A stretch of 38,707 nt of DNA from Myxococcota bacterium (GTDB lineage: Bacteria > Myxococcota > Kuafuiibacteriia > Kuafuiibacteriales > Kuafuiibacteriaceae). The position numbers and the translations under genes were made by a program. Location of the stretch: contig JANQQN010000436.1 of NCBI GenBank assembly GCA_028289325.1, forward strand, positions 1 to 38,707, read 5' to 3'. Shown one piece after another: positions 17,303 to 24,711 of this stretch. The notes under the pieces were generated by a model that saw only the letters and a program-made list of their open reading frames with translations, had not been told where the DNA came from and searched no databases. Positions within the stretch are counted from its first letter, which is position 1; each line of letters starts with the position of its first letter.

Positions 17303-17437
17303 GCGAATGTTATACGAGATCTCAGCGACGATTTGGGCCCCCGGCGGCGAGGTTTCTGGCCGTGTGTCGGCGGTCCCAGGGGAGCAAGGAAGTTACGGTC
17401 CGATGTTACAGGTGCAGGCAGGGTTGACGCCAATGGC

Positions 17438-17938
17438 CTACTGATCGGCGGGCGTGATGGCGATTCTGAAGTTGCCCCGGACGTCACAGTCGCTCGGACC
17501 GGTTCCGGTGAACTCTCCAACGACCGGCGAGCCGCCGTCGGTGGCGAGACCCGTCCACTCGTACTCGATCAGACCGAGGTCGGTGGACTCCGAGGTTCGA
17601 AATGTCACGCATTGGCCGTCGACCAAGCCGTCCACGAACGAGAAATCGGGGCGACTCGGGTCGTCCTCCAACTCGAGTAGATCGTCGGTCTGGCGTACCG
17701 GCAGCTCATCCGACCGAAGGTCGAACAGAGAAGCGTTGAACATCGAGTCGTCGCATCCCGATCGCTCGCCGGAGCCGGTGATCTGCCACGTGCCGCCGAC
17801 CTCGGCCCCGGGGCCCTGGCAGGCGGGGTCGACGGGGTCGATACCGCCGAAAACGTCGTCGAGCGGCTCACACGCGAGCAGGCTCGAAGCACATAGAAGA
17901 ACGGTGAGTACGGTGGGGGCGTGCTTCAAACGAATCAT
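17438..17938 (-). CDS. small lipoprotein, unknown function
   Basis: A 166-residue protein with a signal peptide and lipobox SLLAC (Cys23). The mature part is acidic, has a few cysteines and includes GGTWQITGSGERSGC, which recalls lipocalin-like or beta-sandwich lipoproteins, but no family can be assigned. Its ATG overlaps the stop of the upstream barrel gene (TGATG), so the two are translationally coupled. A 135-base gap separates it from the next gene on the same strand. Confidence 0.7.
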   Translation of the reverse strand: MIRLKHAPTVLTVLLCASSLLACEPLDDVFGGIDPVDPACQGPGAEVGGTWQITGSGERSGCDDSMFNASLFDLRSDELPVRQTDDLLELEDDPSRPDFSFVDGLVDGQCVTFRTSESTDLGLIEYEWTGLATDGGSPVVGEFTGTGPSDCDVRGNFRIAITPADQ

Positions 17939-18945
17939 CAGAAGTGCACCTGGACCTCGAACAAGCCGGCCTGGGGGAAGTCGGCACCGTTGAGCTTAAA
18001 GAAGTTGATGGCGTAACGACCGCTGATCGACACCCGGGCGGTATACGTCCGCAACAGGATCACTCCGGCGCGCAGGAAACCGCCGAAGCCGAACGCGTCG
18101 TCGCTGATACGCCCCTCATTGACGGTCTGAATGACGTTTCCGACCACGATCGTCCCCGGCCGGGACTCGTATAGGTATCGCAAGCCGCCACCGCCTCCGA
18201 TAAACGGCGCGAAGTCGCCCAAACCCAAGATGTAGTACGCCCCGATGTCTACCGGGACTTCGTAGAACCGTCGTTCCCCGGTCGTGTCGGCGGAGAACCG
18301 AAATCCGATGCTGGTTTCCAGGGCGTAGTTTCGGCCTTCGTACCAGTAGCCGACCCCGAACCCGACGCCGCTGTCGGAAGTCGCGTAGGTGTCGTCGATG
18401 GGAAGCACGGCGCCCATACTGAGCGCGAATCCGGCGCGGCCCTGCCTTCGACGATCGGGTTCGGTTTCCAGGTCGGTGATGGCTCCGAGCGCTTGGTTCT
18501 GTTCGGTATCGCCCTCATCGATGATGGCGGCGGCGATGCGCTTGGCGGCGACGTCGAGATCGTCGGCGGTGTCGACGGTCAGGTCGTGGCGCTCCGGTCG
18601 CATCCCGCGCCCGGCTTCGTAGACGGAAGCGGAGACCAGGATCTTTCGCCCGAACGGCTGGAGGTTGCCCACGACCACGATCAGCGCCTGGGTCGCCCGC
18701 GCGATCGACGCTGCGCATCCGGCCTCGCTGCACGGGTCGCCCCGGGTTCGGGTCGCCCGCGCGCCGGCCGCGGCGAGCTCGTTCACGATCAGAAACTGGA
18801 TGGCTTGGCGTTCTTCCTCCAGCCGGGGGGGCGCCGCAAACGGGGCCACCGCGTAGTCCGGCGGGGCCTGGGCGGCAAGAAGAAGGGCGACGGCGAGGAG
18901 GTCAGCCACAACCTGTGGTTTGTCTGCAATTGCCGCCGACGACAA
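17938..18945 (-). CDS. putative outer-membrane beta-barrel protein with N-terminal periplasmic domain
   Basis: Up to 335 residues. The hydrophobic stretch ADLLAVALLLAAQA serves as a signal peptide. Residues about 35-165 (YAVAPFAAP to IAAAIIDE) have the alternating helix-strand order of the C-x-x-x-GC-containing domain seen in many deltaproteobacterial proteins that carry barrels or PEGA domains; its molecular role is undefined. The last 170 residues (from FALSMGAVLP) form a small OmpA-like eight-strand barrel and end in VQVHF with a terminal Phe. The TTG at 18945 is the longest start; a GTG at 18909 would give a shorter N-terminus and is also plausible. It is coupled to the downstream small lipoprotein. 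Confidence 0.68.
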   Translation of the reverse strand: MSSAAIADKPQVVADLLAVALLLAAQAPPDYAVAPFAAPPRLEEERQAIQFLIVNELAAAGARATRTRGDPCSEAGCAASIARATQALIVVVGNLQPFGRKILVSASVYEAGRGMRPERHDLTVDTADDLDVAAKRIAAAIIDEGDTEQNQALGAITDLETEPDRRRQGRAGFALSMGAVLPIDDTYATSDSGVGFGVGYWYEGRNYALETSIGFRFSADTTGERRFYEVPVDIGAYYILGLGDFAPFIGGGGGLRYLYESRPGTIVVGNVIQTVNEGRISDDAFGFGGFLRAGVILLRTYTARVSISGRYAINFFKLNGADFPQAGLFEVQVHF

Positions 18946-19085
18946 TCGGTCCCGGGGTCGTGATCGCCTTCACCAGGTCAGTCCGAGACGCGCGTGTCGC
19001 CCAAGGGGCGCAGCCGGATCGGATCGCGTCCGCCGCCGCGTCGAGGTCGTCGGGCCTGGGGTTCGTGTCGACCTTCGAACCGTGT

Positions 19086-20069
19086 TCACCGTCGCTCTAT
19101 GTGAGCCTTTTGCTGCTGTTGCCAGCGAGCTGGGCTCTTTCCGCAGTAGCGCTGGAACAGCCGCCGCAGTTGTCGTGCGTCTTGGTAGCCGCACTGCAGG
19201 GCGACGCTCTCGACGGTTTCCTTCGGGTCGCTGAGGAGTTGCTGAGCGACCTCGAGCTTGAGTTGGGTGGCGAATGTTTTGAGCGTGGTTCCGGTCGCTT
19301 CCCGGAATGTCCTCGTCAGGTGGCGGGGGCTCATCAGCGCGATCTCGGACAAGCTCTCGAGGCTCGGATTCTCGTCGGGGTGGGCCATCAGCCAGTCCTG
19401 CACCCGGTGCACGCCGCAGTTCATGTGGGCGCGATAGCGCAGATAGATGCTCTCCTGGCCGCTGTCTCCGGTGCGACGGGCGTAGACTACCATCTCCCGC
19501 GCCGCTCGGGCGGCTACCAACGGGCCGTGGGCTTGCTCGATGAGGGCCAAGGCCATGTCGATGCCGGAGGTCACGCCGGCGCTGGTGATGATCGGGCCGC
19601 TGCTCACGAACAACCGATTGCGAAGGACGTCGGCCCTCGGATACTCGGCGGCGAGACGGTCGGTGAGCTTCCAGTGGGTCGTGCACGCCCGTCCATCGAG
19701 CAGGCCGGCTGCGGCGAGCACGAAGGCCGCGCTGCATATCGAACCGATGCGAGCGCCGGCGAGATACGCTTCGTTCAGCCAATCGACCGGAACGTCGGCG
19801 AGCAGGGTGTCGAGCTGAGTCGATTCGGTTCCCGGGACGAGCACGAGATCCGTCGCCCGAACCCGAGGCAGCGGCGTCAGACCGGCAACCTGCAGCCCCT
19901 GGGCGGTGCCAAGCTGGCGGGTGGGCCCGCAGAACGTCAGCTCGAAGCGAGCGCCGAATTGGTTGGCCTCGAAGAAGGCCTGCAGGGCGCCCGCGAGGTC
20001 CAAAACGTGGACCGAGGGCAAGACGACAAAGATGATTCGTTCCGGACGGATCCGGTCCTCCCCCGTCAT
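19086..20069 (-). CDS. GlxA family transcriptional regulator (DJ-1/PfpI plus AraC)
   Basis: A 327-residue regulator. Residues about 10-185 form a DJ-1/PfpI-type domain with the cysteine in GSICSAAFVLA (Cys112) and the following AGLLDGRACTTHW motif, as in GlxA and FtrA regulators. The C-terminal 100 residues contain two AraC helix-turn-helix units (SLSEIALMSPRHLTRTF and VESVALQCGYQDARQLRRLF). Family members usually control catabolic genes, for instance choline, carnitine or amino-acid use, with the DJ-1 domain as ligand sensor. It is transcribed in the same direction as the next envelope genes but separated by 140 bases, so it is not clearly in their operon. Target unknown. Confidence 0.92.
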   Translation of the reverse strand: MTGEDRIRPERIIFVVLPSVHVLDLAGALQAFFEANQFGARFELTFCGPTRQLGTAQGLQVAGLTPLPRVRATDLVLVPGTESTQLDTLLADVPVDWLNEAYLAGARIGSICSAAFVLAAAGLLDGRACTTHWKLTDRLAAEYPRADVLRNRLFVSSGPIITSAGVTSGIDMALALIEQAHGPLVAARAAREMVVYARRTGDSGQESIYLRYRAHMNCGVHRVQDWLMAHPDENPSLESLSEIALMSPRHLTRTFREATGTTLKTFATQLKLEVAQQLLSDPKETVESVALQCGYQDARQLRRLFQRYCGKSPARWQQQQKAHIERR

Positions 20070-20184
20070 CGCTAGCAGCGTATCCGGGGCGTTCTGCCGG
20101 ACGAAAGGACGATATCGGGCGAAGGGCGGACGGATTCGGCCACCGGCCGAGCCGCGGTCAGAAGGCGCGGGGCCGCATGGGGGC

Positions 20185-20691
20185 TCAGGTGCTCGGCGTG
20201 GACGGGGCGTTGCCGCTGATATGGGCCGGCGCCTCGTCGCTGTCGTAGATCGCGCTCAGGTACAGCGGCCCGCTGTTCTTGCTCTGCCGCACCTTCATGA
20301 TCTCGAACAGAGCCCGCATCAGGTCACGTCGGCTGAGCTGACCGAGCAGTCGGCCGTTGCCATCGACCACCGGCAGCCGGCGGTATCGCTTGGTGCTGAA
20401 TACATGGGCCAGGGTTAGCAGCGTGGTCTCGGGCCCCACGGTGTAGATGTCCTTGGTCATCAGGTCTGCGACATCGAGCGGCGGCGAGTTGGTCATCGCG
20501 CAGTGGCAGATATGATTGACGCAGTCCAGCTCGCTCAGAATGCCTACCAGCGTCCCGGTGCCGTCCACGACCGGCGCGCCCGAGATCTTCTGTTTGAGCA
20601 GCATAGCGACGGCATCCATGACGCTGGTTTGCGGGGAGAGTTTGTGCAGCTTCTTGGTCATGATGTCGGCGGCGGTCGTGTTCTGCGGCAT
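20185..20691 (-). CDS. CBS-domain pair protein
   Basis: A 168-residue cytoplasmic protein made of two CBS motifs: DIMTKKLHKLSPQTSV to LVGILSELDC and DLMTKDIYTVGPETTL to LLGQLSRRDLMRAL. The pair forms a Bateman module that usually binds adenosine nucleotides or S-adenosylmethionine and reports energy status to a partner. A short CVNHICHC cluster after the first motif is unusual and might bind metal. The tail after residue 140 is flexible. The ATG has an excellent GGAGGA site. It stands alone, so the partner must be encoded elsewhere. Confidence 0.92.
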   Translation of the reverse strand: MPQNTTAADIMTKKLHKLSPQTSVMDAVAMLLKQKISGAPVVDGTGTLVGILSELDCVNHICHCAMTNSPPLDVADLMTKDIYTVGPETTLLTLAHVFSTKRYRRLPVVDGNGRLLGQLSRRDLMRALFEIMKVRQSKNSGPLYLSAIYDSDEAPAHISGNAPSTPST

Positions 20692-20781
20692 AGGTCCTCC
20701 AAATGGGGTCCGGCACAGCGCGAGGCGTGCTGCTCCCAGGGAGTCAGACTAGGGGTGACACTGCTTCAGATCCAACGAGGG

Positions 20782-20791
20782 CTGTATACAG
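20782..20791. repeat. 10-bp perfect palindrome upstream of the CBS gene
   Basis: CTGTATACAG reads the same on both strands and lies 91 bases upstream of the CBS-protein start, in the gap after dinB. Its half-sites CTGT and ACAG match those of LexA boxes, but the spacing (2 rather than 8 bases) does not, so it is only an operator candidate. Confidence 0.3.
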
Positions 20792-20860
20792 GCGCAACTT
20801 CGTGGTCCCGCCCGAAGTGGGGGGCCTAACGCGGGGCGTTGAGGTGTGCGCCGCCGGTTG

Positions 20861-22075
20861 TCAGCCCCGGTTGGCGCCGAGCGCGAGCCGCACGCTGTCG
20901 TAGCCGTACCGATCCCGGATGTCGTCGACGGTTTCGTGCAGGGCTTCGAGGGTGGGCAGCAAACTGAGCTGCCGCACGATCTCCAGGTTCGACAACGCGA
21001 CGCCGAGGAGCCGGATGCGGAGCGAACGCTGCCGCGCTTCGCGGTACAGGCCACGAACGACCGCATGGACCTCCTGCTCGGCGTCGGTGGGCAGGATCGT
21101 GCGCGAGCGGCTGATGGTCTGGAAGTCGGCGTATCTGAGCTTCAAGGTGATGGTTCGGGCCTTGACGCCGCGACGCCGGGCCCGCCAGCAGACCCGTTCC
21201 GAGAGGGCGCACAGCATCGAGGCCACGACCTCAGGATCGCGGACGTCCTCTCGAAAGGTGCGCTCGTTGGAGATGCTCCCGATGACCGCGCCATCGGTGT
21301 CGTACTCCTGAAATGCGGGCCGCTCCCGGCCGAGCTCGCTGTGGCCGTCGCCGCGGGCGTTGCGCAGGACCGACTCCGCCCACGCCCCGAACACCCGTCG
21401 CAGCTCGGCGATCGGGGTTCGCGCGAGCTGCCCCAGCGTCTCGATGCCGGCCTCGGCGAGCTTGGCTTCGGCCACCGGACCCACGCCCGGGAGCTTGCGC
21501 ACCGGGAGGGGCGCCAGGGTCTCGGCCTCCCGACCCGCGGGCACCAGCACCACCCCCGCCGGCTTGGCGAGGCCACTGGCCACCTTGGCCATGGTTTTGG
21601 AGCTCGCGATGCCCGCGCTGGCCGGCAGCCCGAGCTCACGGCGGATCGTTGCGGTCATTTCTCGCACCACGCGGCCGATGGTCTGGTCGCCCGTCTCATC
21701 CGGGGCCAACCGATAGAGCCGCTCACAGCCGGCGAACGACATGTACATCTCGTCGATGCTGGCGATCTGCACCTCGGGCGCGTACCGAGCGGCGATCGCG
21801 CGAACCTGTTTGGCGTAGGGCTCGTATACGCCGTGACGGGTGGGCAGGTAGATGGCGTGGGGCGCCAAGCGGTAGGCGTCGGTCAGCGACATTCCCGAGC
21901 GGACGCCGAAGCGTCGGACTTCGTAGCTGCACGCGGTAACGACCCCCCGCTGGCCCGGGCGCCCGCCCACGATGACCGGCTGACCTTCCAGCGCCGGATC
22001 GAGTAGACGCTCCACCGACACGAAGAAGGTGTCGAGGTCGAGACAGCAGACTCTCGGCTGGCGATCCGGCGTCAT
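20861..22075 (-). CDS. dinB: DNA polymerase IV, Y family
   Basis: A 404-residue translesion polymerase. The palm begins with CLDLDTFFVSVE (Asp13) and carries the second catalytic pair in SIDEMYM (Asp108, Glu109), where the more usual SIDEAYLD ends in Met-Ser. A helix-hairpin-helix motif (RKLPGVGPVAEAKLAEAGI) and a little-finger domain to the C-terminus are present, so the enzyme appears complete. It copies past damaged bases with low fidelity and lacks proofreading. The start is the ATG at 22075; upstream frame extension runs into the opposite gene and is not used. This ATG shares the CATG 22073-22076 with the start of the divergent hydrolase gene. No LexA box was recognised. Confidence 0.95.
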   Translation of the reverse strand: MTPDRQPRVCCLDLDTFFVSVERLLDPALEGQPVIVGGRPGQRGVVTACSYEVRRFGVRSGMSLTDAYRLAPHAIYLPTRHGVYEPYAKQVRAIAARYAPEVQIASIDEMYMSFAGCERLYRLAPDETGDQTIGRVVREMTATIRRELGLPASAGIASSKTMAKVASGLAKPAGVVLVPAGREAETLAPLPVRKLPGVGPVAEAKLAEAGIETLGQLARTPIAELRRVFGAWAESVLRNARGDGHSELGRERPAFQEYDTDGAVIGSISNERTFREDVRDPEVVASMLCALSERVCWRARRRGVKARTITLKLRYADFQTISRSRTILPTDAEQEVHAVVRGLYREARQRSLRIRLLGVALSNLEIVRQLSLLPTLEALHETVDDIRDRYGYDSVRLALGANRG

Positions 22076-23132
22076 GGTACTGAAAATCCGTTTACCTGCG
22101 GCAGGGGTCAAGCCGCCTTCGCAGGATAGGCATCGTCCGACGTACAGCCTCGAACGCCACACCGTCTGGACCCGCGATGGCCTCCGACTCGCCCTGTTCG
22201 AGGTGCATGCCGTCCGGCCAACGCCGCCGGCGAAGGTGATGTCCACCGCCACGCCGGAACGGGCGGTCTTTCTGCTCGTCGCCGGTTTCGCCCAGAACCG
22301 CCGCGCGTTCCTCGAAGGGCCGTTGCCCGCGGCGCTGATCGCCCGCGGGGCCCGGGTGTTCATCGGCGAGATTCGCGGCCACGGTCTGAGTCGCGGCGAC
22401 CGTCCCCCGCCGCGATGGACGATCCGCAGCCACGTCGAGCACGATTTGCCCGCGCTGGTAGGGCACGTGCGACGGCTGACCGCGGGGCGGCGGATCCACT
22501 ATCTCGGCCACTCGCTCGGGGGGCTGCTGGCGCTGGCGTGGTTGGCCGAGCCGCAGCCCGTGGCCGGGCTCGTGACCATGGCCACCCCCCTGCGCATCGG
22601 CAGCGACCGCCGGATCGTGCGGCGAGCGGCTCGGGTGGCGGGGGCGGTGAACGCGACCCGACTGTGGCGGCAGGTGCCGATGCACGGCTTCCTTCGTGGT
22701 CTATCCCGAACCCTGTCCGCCCCGTCGCCGGACCCCGTGCGTCGATGGTTTCAGCGGTATGCGGCCCTCGCGAGTCCGGAACACGCGCCCCCCGCGGCGC
22801 TGGAGACGGTCCTCGCCAACGCTGACCCGGAGTCGCCAGAGGTGTTCGGCGAGCTCCTGAGGATGGCTCGCCGCGGATCTGCGGAGCTCGCCGGATACGA
22901 CTTACTGGCGTCGGCGCGACGGCTTACCGCGCCGTGGATCGCCATTCACGGGGGCCGGGACATCTTCGCGCCGCCGTCCTCGGTGGCGGTGATCGAGACC
23001 GAACATCACCGCGGGCCGCGATCGATCATCGAGATTCCGGACGTGACCCATGTCGACGTGGCGATCGGACACCACGTCGACGCGTTGATCGAGCGGTGCT
23101 GGAACCTGCTTTTCCCGGTTGACATCGCTTAG
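22074..23132 (+). CDS. alpha/beta hydrolase (serine lipase/esterase-like)
   Basis: A 352-residue alpha/beta hydrolase. The nucleophile elbow GHSLGG has Ser147, with Asp296 in HGGRDIF and His326 in VTHVD completing the triad. The oxyanion region LLVAGFAQNRRAF and the GEIRGHGLS strand match lysophospholipase-like hydrolases. There is no clear signal peptide; the about 45 N-terminal residues before ERHTVWTRDGLRLAL are Pro/Arg-rich. The ATG at 22074 overlaps the dinB start on the other strand, so its promoter must lie inside dinB. No good ribosome-binding site is visible. The substrate is unknown. The stop codon lies within the tRNA-Leu promoter region. Confidence 0.85.
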   Translation: MVLKIRLPAAGVKPPSQDRHRPTYSLERHTVWTRDGLRLALFEVHAVRPTPPAKVMSTATPERAVFLLVAGFAQNRRAFLEGPLPAALIARGARVFIGEIRGHGLSRGDRPPPRWTIRSHVEHDLPALVGHVRRLTAGRRIHYLGHSLGGLLALAWLAEPQPVAGLVTMATPLRIGSDRRIVRRAARVAGAVNATRLWRQVPMHGFLRGLSRTLSAPSPDPVRRWFQRYAALASPEHAPPAALETVLANADPESPEVFGELLRMARRGSAELAGYDLLASARRLTAPWIAIHGGRDIFAPPSSVAVIETEHHRGPRSIIEIPDVTHVDVAIGHHVDALIERCWNLLFPVDIA

Positions 23133-23147
23133 GGCAGTCCGTAGGTA
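23119..23147 (+). promoter_or_regulatory. candidate promoter of tRNA-Leu
   Basis: A perfect -35 TTGACA (23119-23124), a 17-base spacer and a weak -10 TAGGTA (23142-23147). Transcription would start near 23154, in a GC-rich stretch (ACGCCCC), a discriminator type usual for stable RNA genes. The -35 overlaps the end of the hydrolase gene. Confidence 0.4.
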
Positions 23148-23160
23148 CAAACGCCCCAAC

Positions 23161-23244
23161 GCGGAAGTGGCGGAATTGGTAGACGCGCAGGATTCAGGTT
23201 TCTGTGTCCGTATGGACGTGAGAGTTCGAGTCTCTCCTTTCGCA
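23161..23244 (+). tRNA. tRNA-Leu (anticodon CAG)
   Basis: A complete 84-base cloverleaf. The acceptor stem GCGGAAG (23161-23167) pairs with CTTTCGC (23237-23243), followed by discriminator A (23244). The D-arm contains AATTGGTAGA. The anticodon stem CAGGA/TTCTG encloses loop TTCAGGT with CAG at 23195-23197, reading CTG codons. The long variable arm typical of leucine tRNAs and a T-arm GAGAG-TTCGAGT-CTCTC are present. The 3' CCA is not encoded and must be added by the nucleotidyltransferase. Confidence 0.97.
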
Positions 23245-23298
23245 AGCTGAGCATCTCTAGACGAGTCATCGCCCTCGACCGTCGCCCTACTTTGTCCC

Positions 23299-23326
23299 TC
23301 AGGCTCCGACCATCAGGCTCCGACCA
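23299..23326. repeat. tandem duplication of a 14-base unit
   Basis: TCAGGCTCCGACCA occurs twice in direct succession (23299-23312 and 23313-23326) without a mismatch, in the region downstream of tRNA-Leu. Probably a recent slippage product; it might also be a repeated protein-binding site. Confidence 0.7.
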
Positions 23327-23341
23327 CCGACGCCGATTTCG

Positions 23342-23370
23342 TTGGCTTGACTAACGTCAGTCCCCATACT
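23342..23370 (+). promoter_or_regulatory. weak promoter candidate upstream of the DHH phosphoesterase
   Basis: TTGGCT (23342-23347) and CATACT (23365-23370) are 17 bases apart, four of six matches each to the sigma-70 consensus. Transcription would start around 23377, after the ATG at 23373, which argues for a downstream translation start. Confidence 0.3.
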
Positions 23371-23591
23371 ACATGCTGCGACGGAGTATGTCTCGGCGCG
23401 GAATGACGCGGGAAGGAACCGACCCCGGCAGCCGCTCACCCGGCGCCTCGCGCCAGGTCGGTGGCCAGGTCGGCATCCCCGGCGGCACCCCCCCGGCGGC
23501 GGGTCGGCGACCGGGTCGGCGCCCTCCGCTGCGCGATGTCGCGCCTCGACCGGGCCATACCGCCGCCTTCGCCCTGCAGACCGACGCCTTC

Positions 23592-24707
23592 ATGCCGCAA
23601 CGGGCCCATCGGGCCTGGCCGCCCCCCCGGCCGCTCGTCGAGGCGCTCGCGGGGGCGGAGCGAGTGGTGACCATCGGCCACACGCCCCCCGACGGCGACT
23701 GCGTCGGCGCCGCGCTGGGCCTCGCGAGGGGGCTCGAACTTCTGGGCAAACGAGCCCACGCGATCGTCGATTCGGACCTGCCGCGAGGCCTACAGGCGCT
23801 CGGTCAACAGGGAGACCTACACCGCGGACCGCCGCCGTTCTCACCGGATCTGGTGGTGCTGGTCGATGTCGCGCAGGCGGATCGAATCGGAACCGCGGCC
23901 GAGCTTCTGCCCTCGGCGCCCGCGGTGATGGTCGTCGATCATCACCGGGTGACGCCGCGCGCCGCCCAGCTCGGCCTGGCCCCGGACACCCCGATGACCT
24001 CGTGGATCGACGAGCGGTGCGATGCGGCCAGCGTCCAGGTGGCGGCGCTGCTCGAGGCTCTCGGCGGCGCACCGAAGGGCTGGATCGACGAATGGTCCGA
24101 AGTGGCCGAGCCGCTCGCGGCGGGCATCGCGACCGATACCCAATGGTTCCGGTCCCGCCGGGTGAACGCGCGAAGCCTTGCCGTGTTCAAGGGCCTGCTC
24201 GACAGCGATCTCAACGCGCTCGAGTCGCTCGAAGCGCGCCTGAGCCACGCTCTGCCGCCCACCGCGACGGTGTTGCTCGCGGCCCAGCTGTCGGCGGTGG
24301 TCCTTCGGACCGGCGACATGACCGCCGCCGAGCTGGCGGTGACCGAGCAAACCCGAGCTCGCGCGCTGGAAGCGGCCCAGGCCGCCGATCCCACCACGAC
24401 GCTCGAAGACGTCAGCGGTCACTTGATGGACCGGCTGGATCGCCTGGCGGCCCGCTACGGCATCGCTCTTCTCCTGCAGGAGGAACCGCAGGGTCGGGTC
24501 CGGGTATCGATCCGCTCACGTTGCGACGACTTGGCGGTCGGGCTGGCCCAACAGCTCGGGGGCGGGGGCAAGCGCGGGGTCGCCGGCGCGACTGTCGAGG
24601 GGCGCTTGAGCGCGGTGCAGAGCCGAGTCCGCTCCCTGGTCGCCCACCGGTGGGGACTCCGGTCTCGACTCGACGCGCGTCCAGCCGGAGCCGAGTGTTA
24701 TAACTGA
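23592..24707 (+). CDS. DHH/DHHA1 family phosphoesterase (NrnA-like)
   Basis: A 371-residue protein of the bifunctional oligoribonuclease/PAP-phosphatase type. The DHH domain shows IGHTPPDGDCVGAAL, VLVDVAQADR and the name-giving VVDHH motif, with a fourth Asp region in GIATDTQWF; these bind the two manganese ions. The DHHA1 domain ends in QLGGGGKRGVAGA, where the usual GGGGH His is replaced by Lys. Family members degrade nanoRNA or cyclic-dinucleotide products to mononucleotides, or dephosphorylate 3'-phosphoadenosine 5'-phosphate. The ATG at 23592 fits family N-termini; an in-frame ATG at 23373 would add a Pro/Arg-rich extension. The kinase gene begins 4 bases after the stop, so the two are co-transcribed. 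Confidence 0.88.
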   Translation: MPQRAHRAWPPPRPLVEALAGAERVVTIGHTPPDGDCVGAALGLARGLELLGKRAHAIVDSDLPRGLQALGQQGDLHRGPPPFSPDLVVLVDVAQADRIGTAAELLPSAPAVMVVDHHRVTPRAAQLGLAPDTPMTSWIDERCDAASVQVAALLEALGGAPKGWIDEWSEVAEPLAAGIATDTQWFRSRRVNARSLAVFKGLLDSDLNALESLEARLSHALPPTATVLLAAQLSAVVLRTGDMTAAELAVTEQTRARALEAAQAADPTTTLEDVSGHLMDRLDRLAARYGIALLLQEEPQGRVRVSIRSRCDDLAVGLAQQLGGGGKRGVAGATVEGRLSAVQSRVRSLVAHRWGLRSRLDARPAGAECYN

Positions 24708-24711
24708 GCCC

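Larger units (their letters stand above)
23245..23591. other. intergenic region after tRNA-Leu
   Basis: About 347 bases without a gene if the phosphoesterase starts at 23592. It holds a 14-base tandem duplication and a weak promoter candidate, both listed separately. The second half (about 23400-23590) is an open Gly/Pro/Arg-rich frame that could be an N-terminal extension of the phosphoesterase but has low-complexity composition and no domain. Confidence 0.5.

Noticed and set aside
20782..20791. LexA/SOS box for dinB
   Set aside because: The spacing between CTGT and ACAG is too short, and the palindrome lies after dinB, not before it.
23161..23591. Genomic-island insertion at the tRNA-Leu gene
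   Set aside because: No integrase, no repeated 3' end of the tRNA and no change of base composition in the following housekeeping-type genes.
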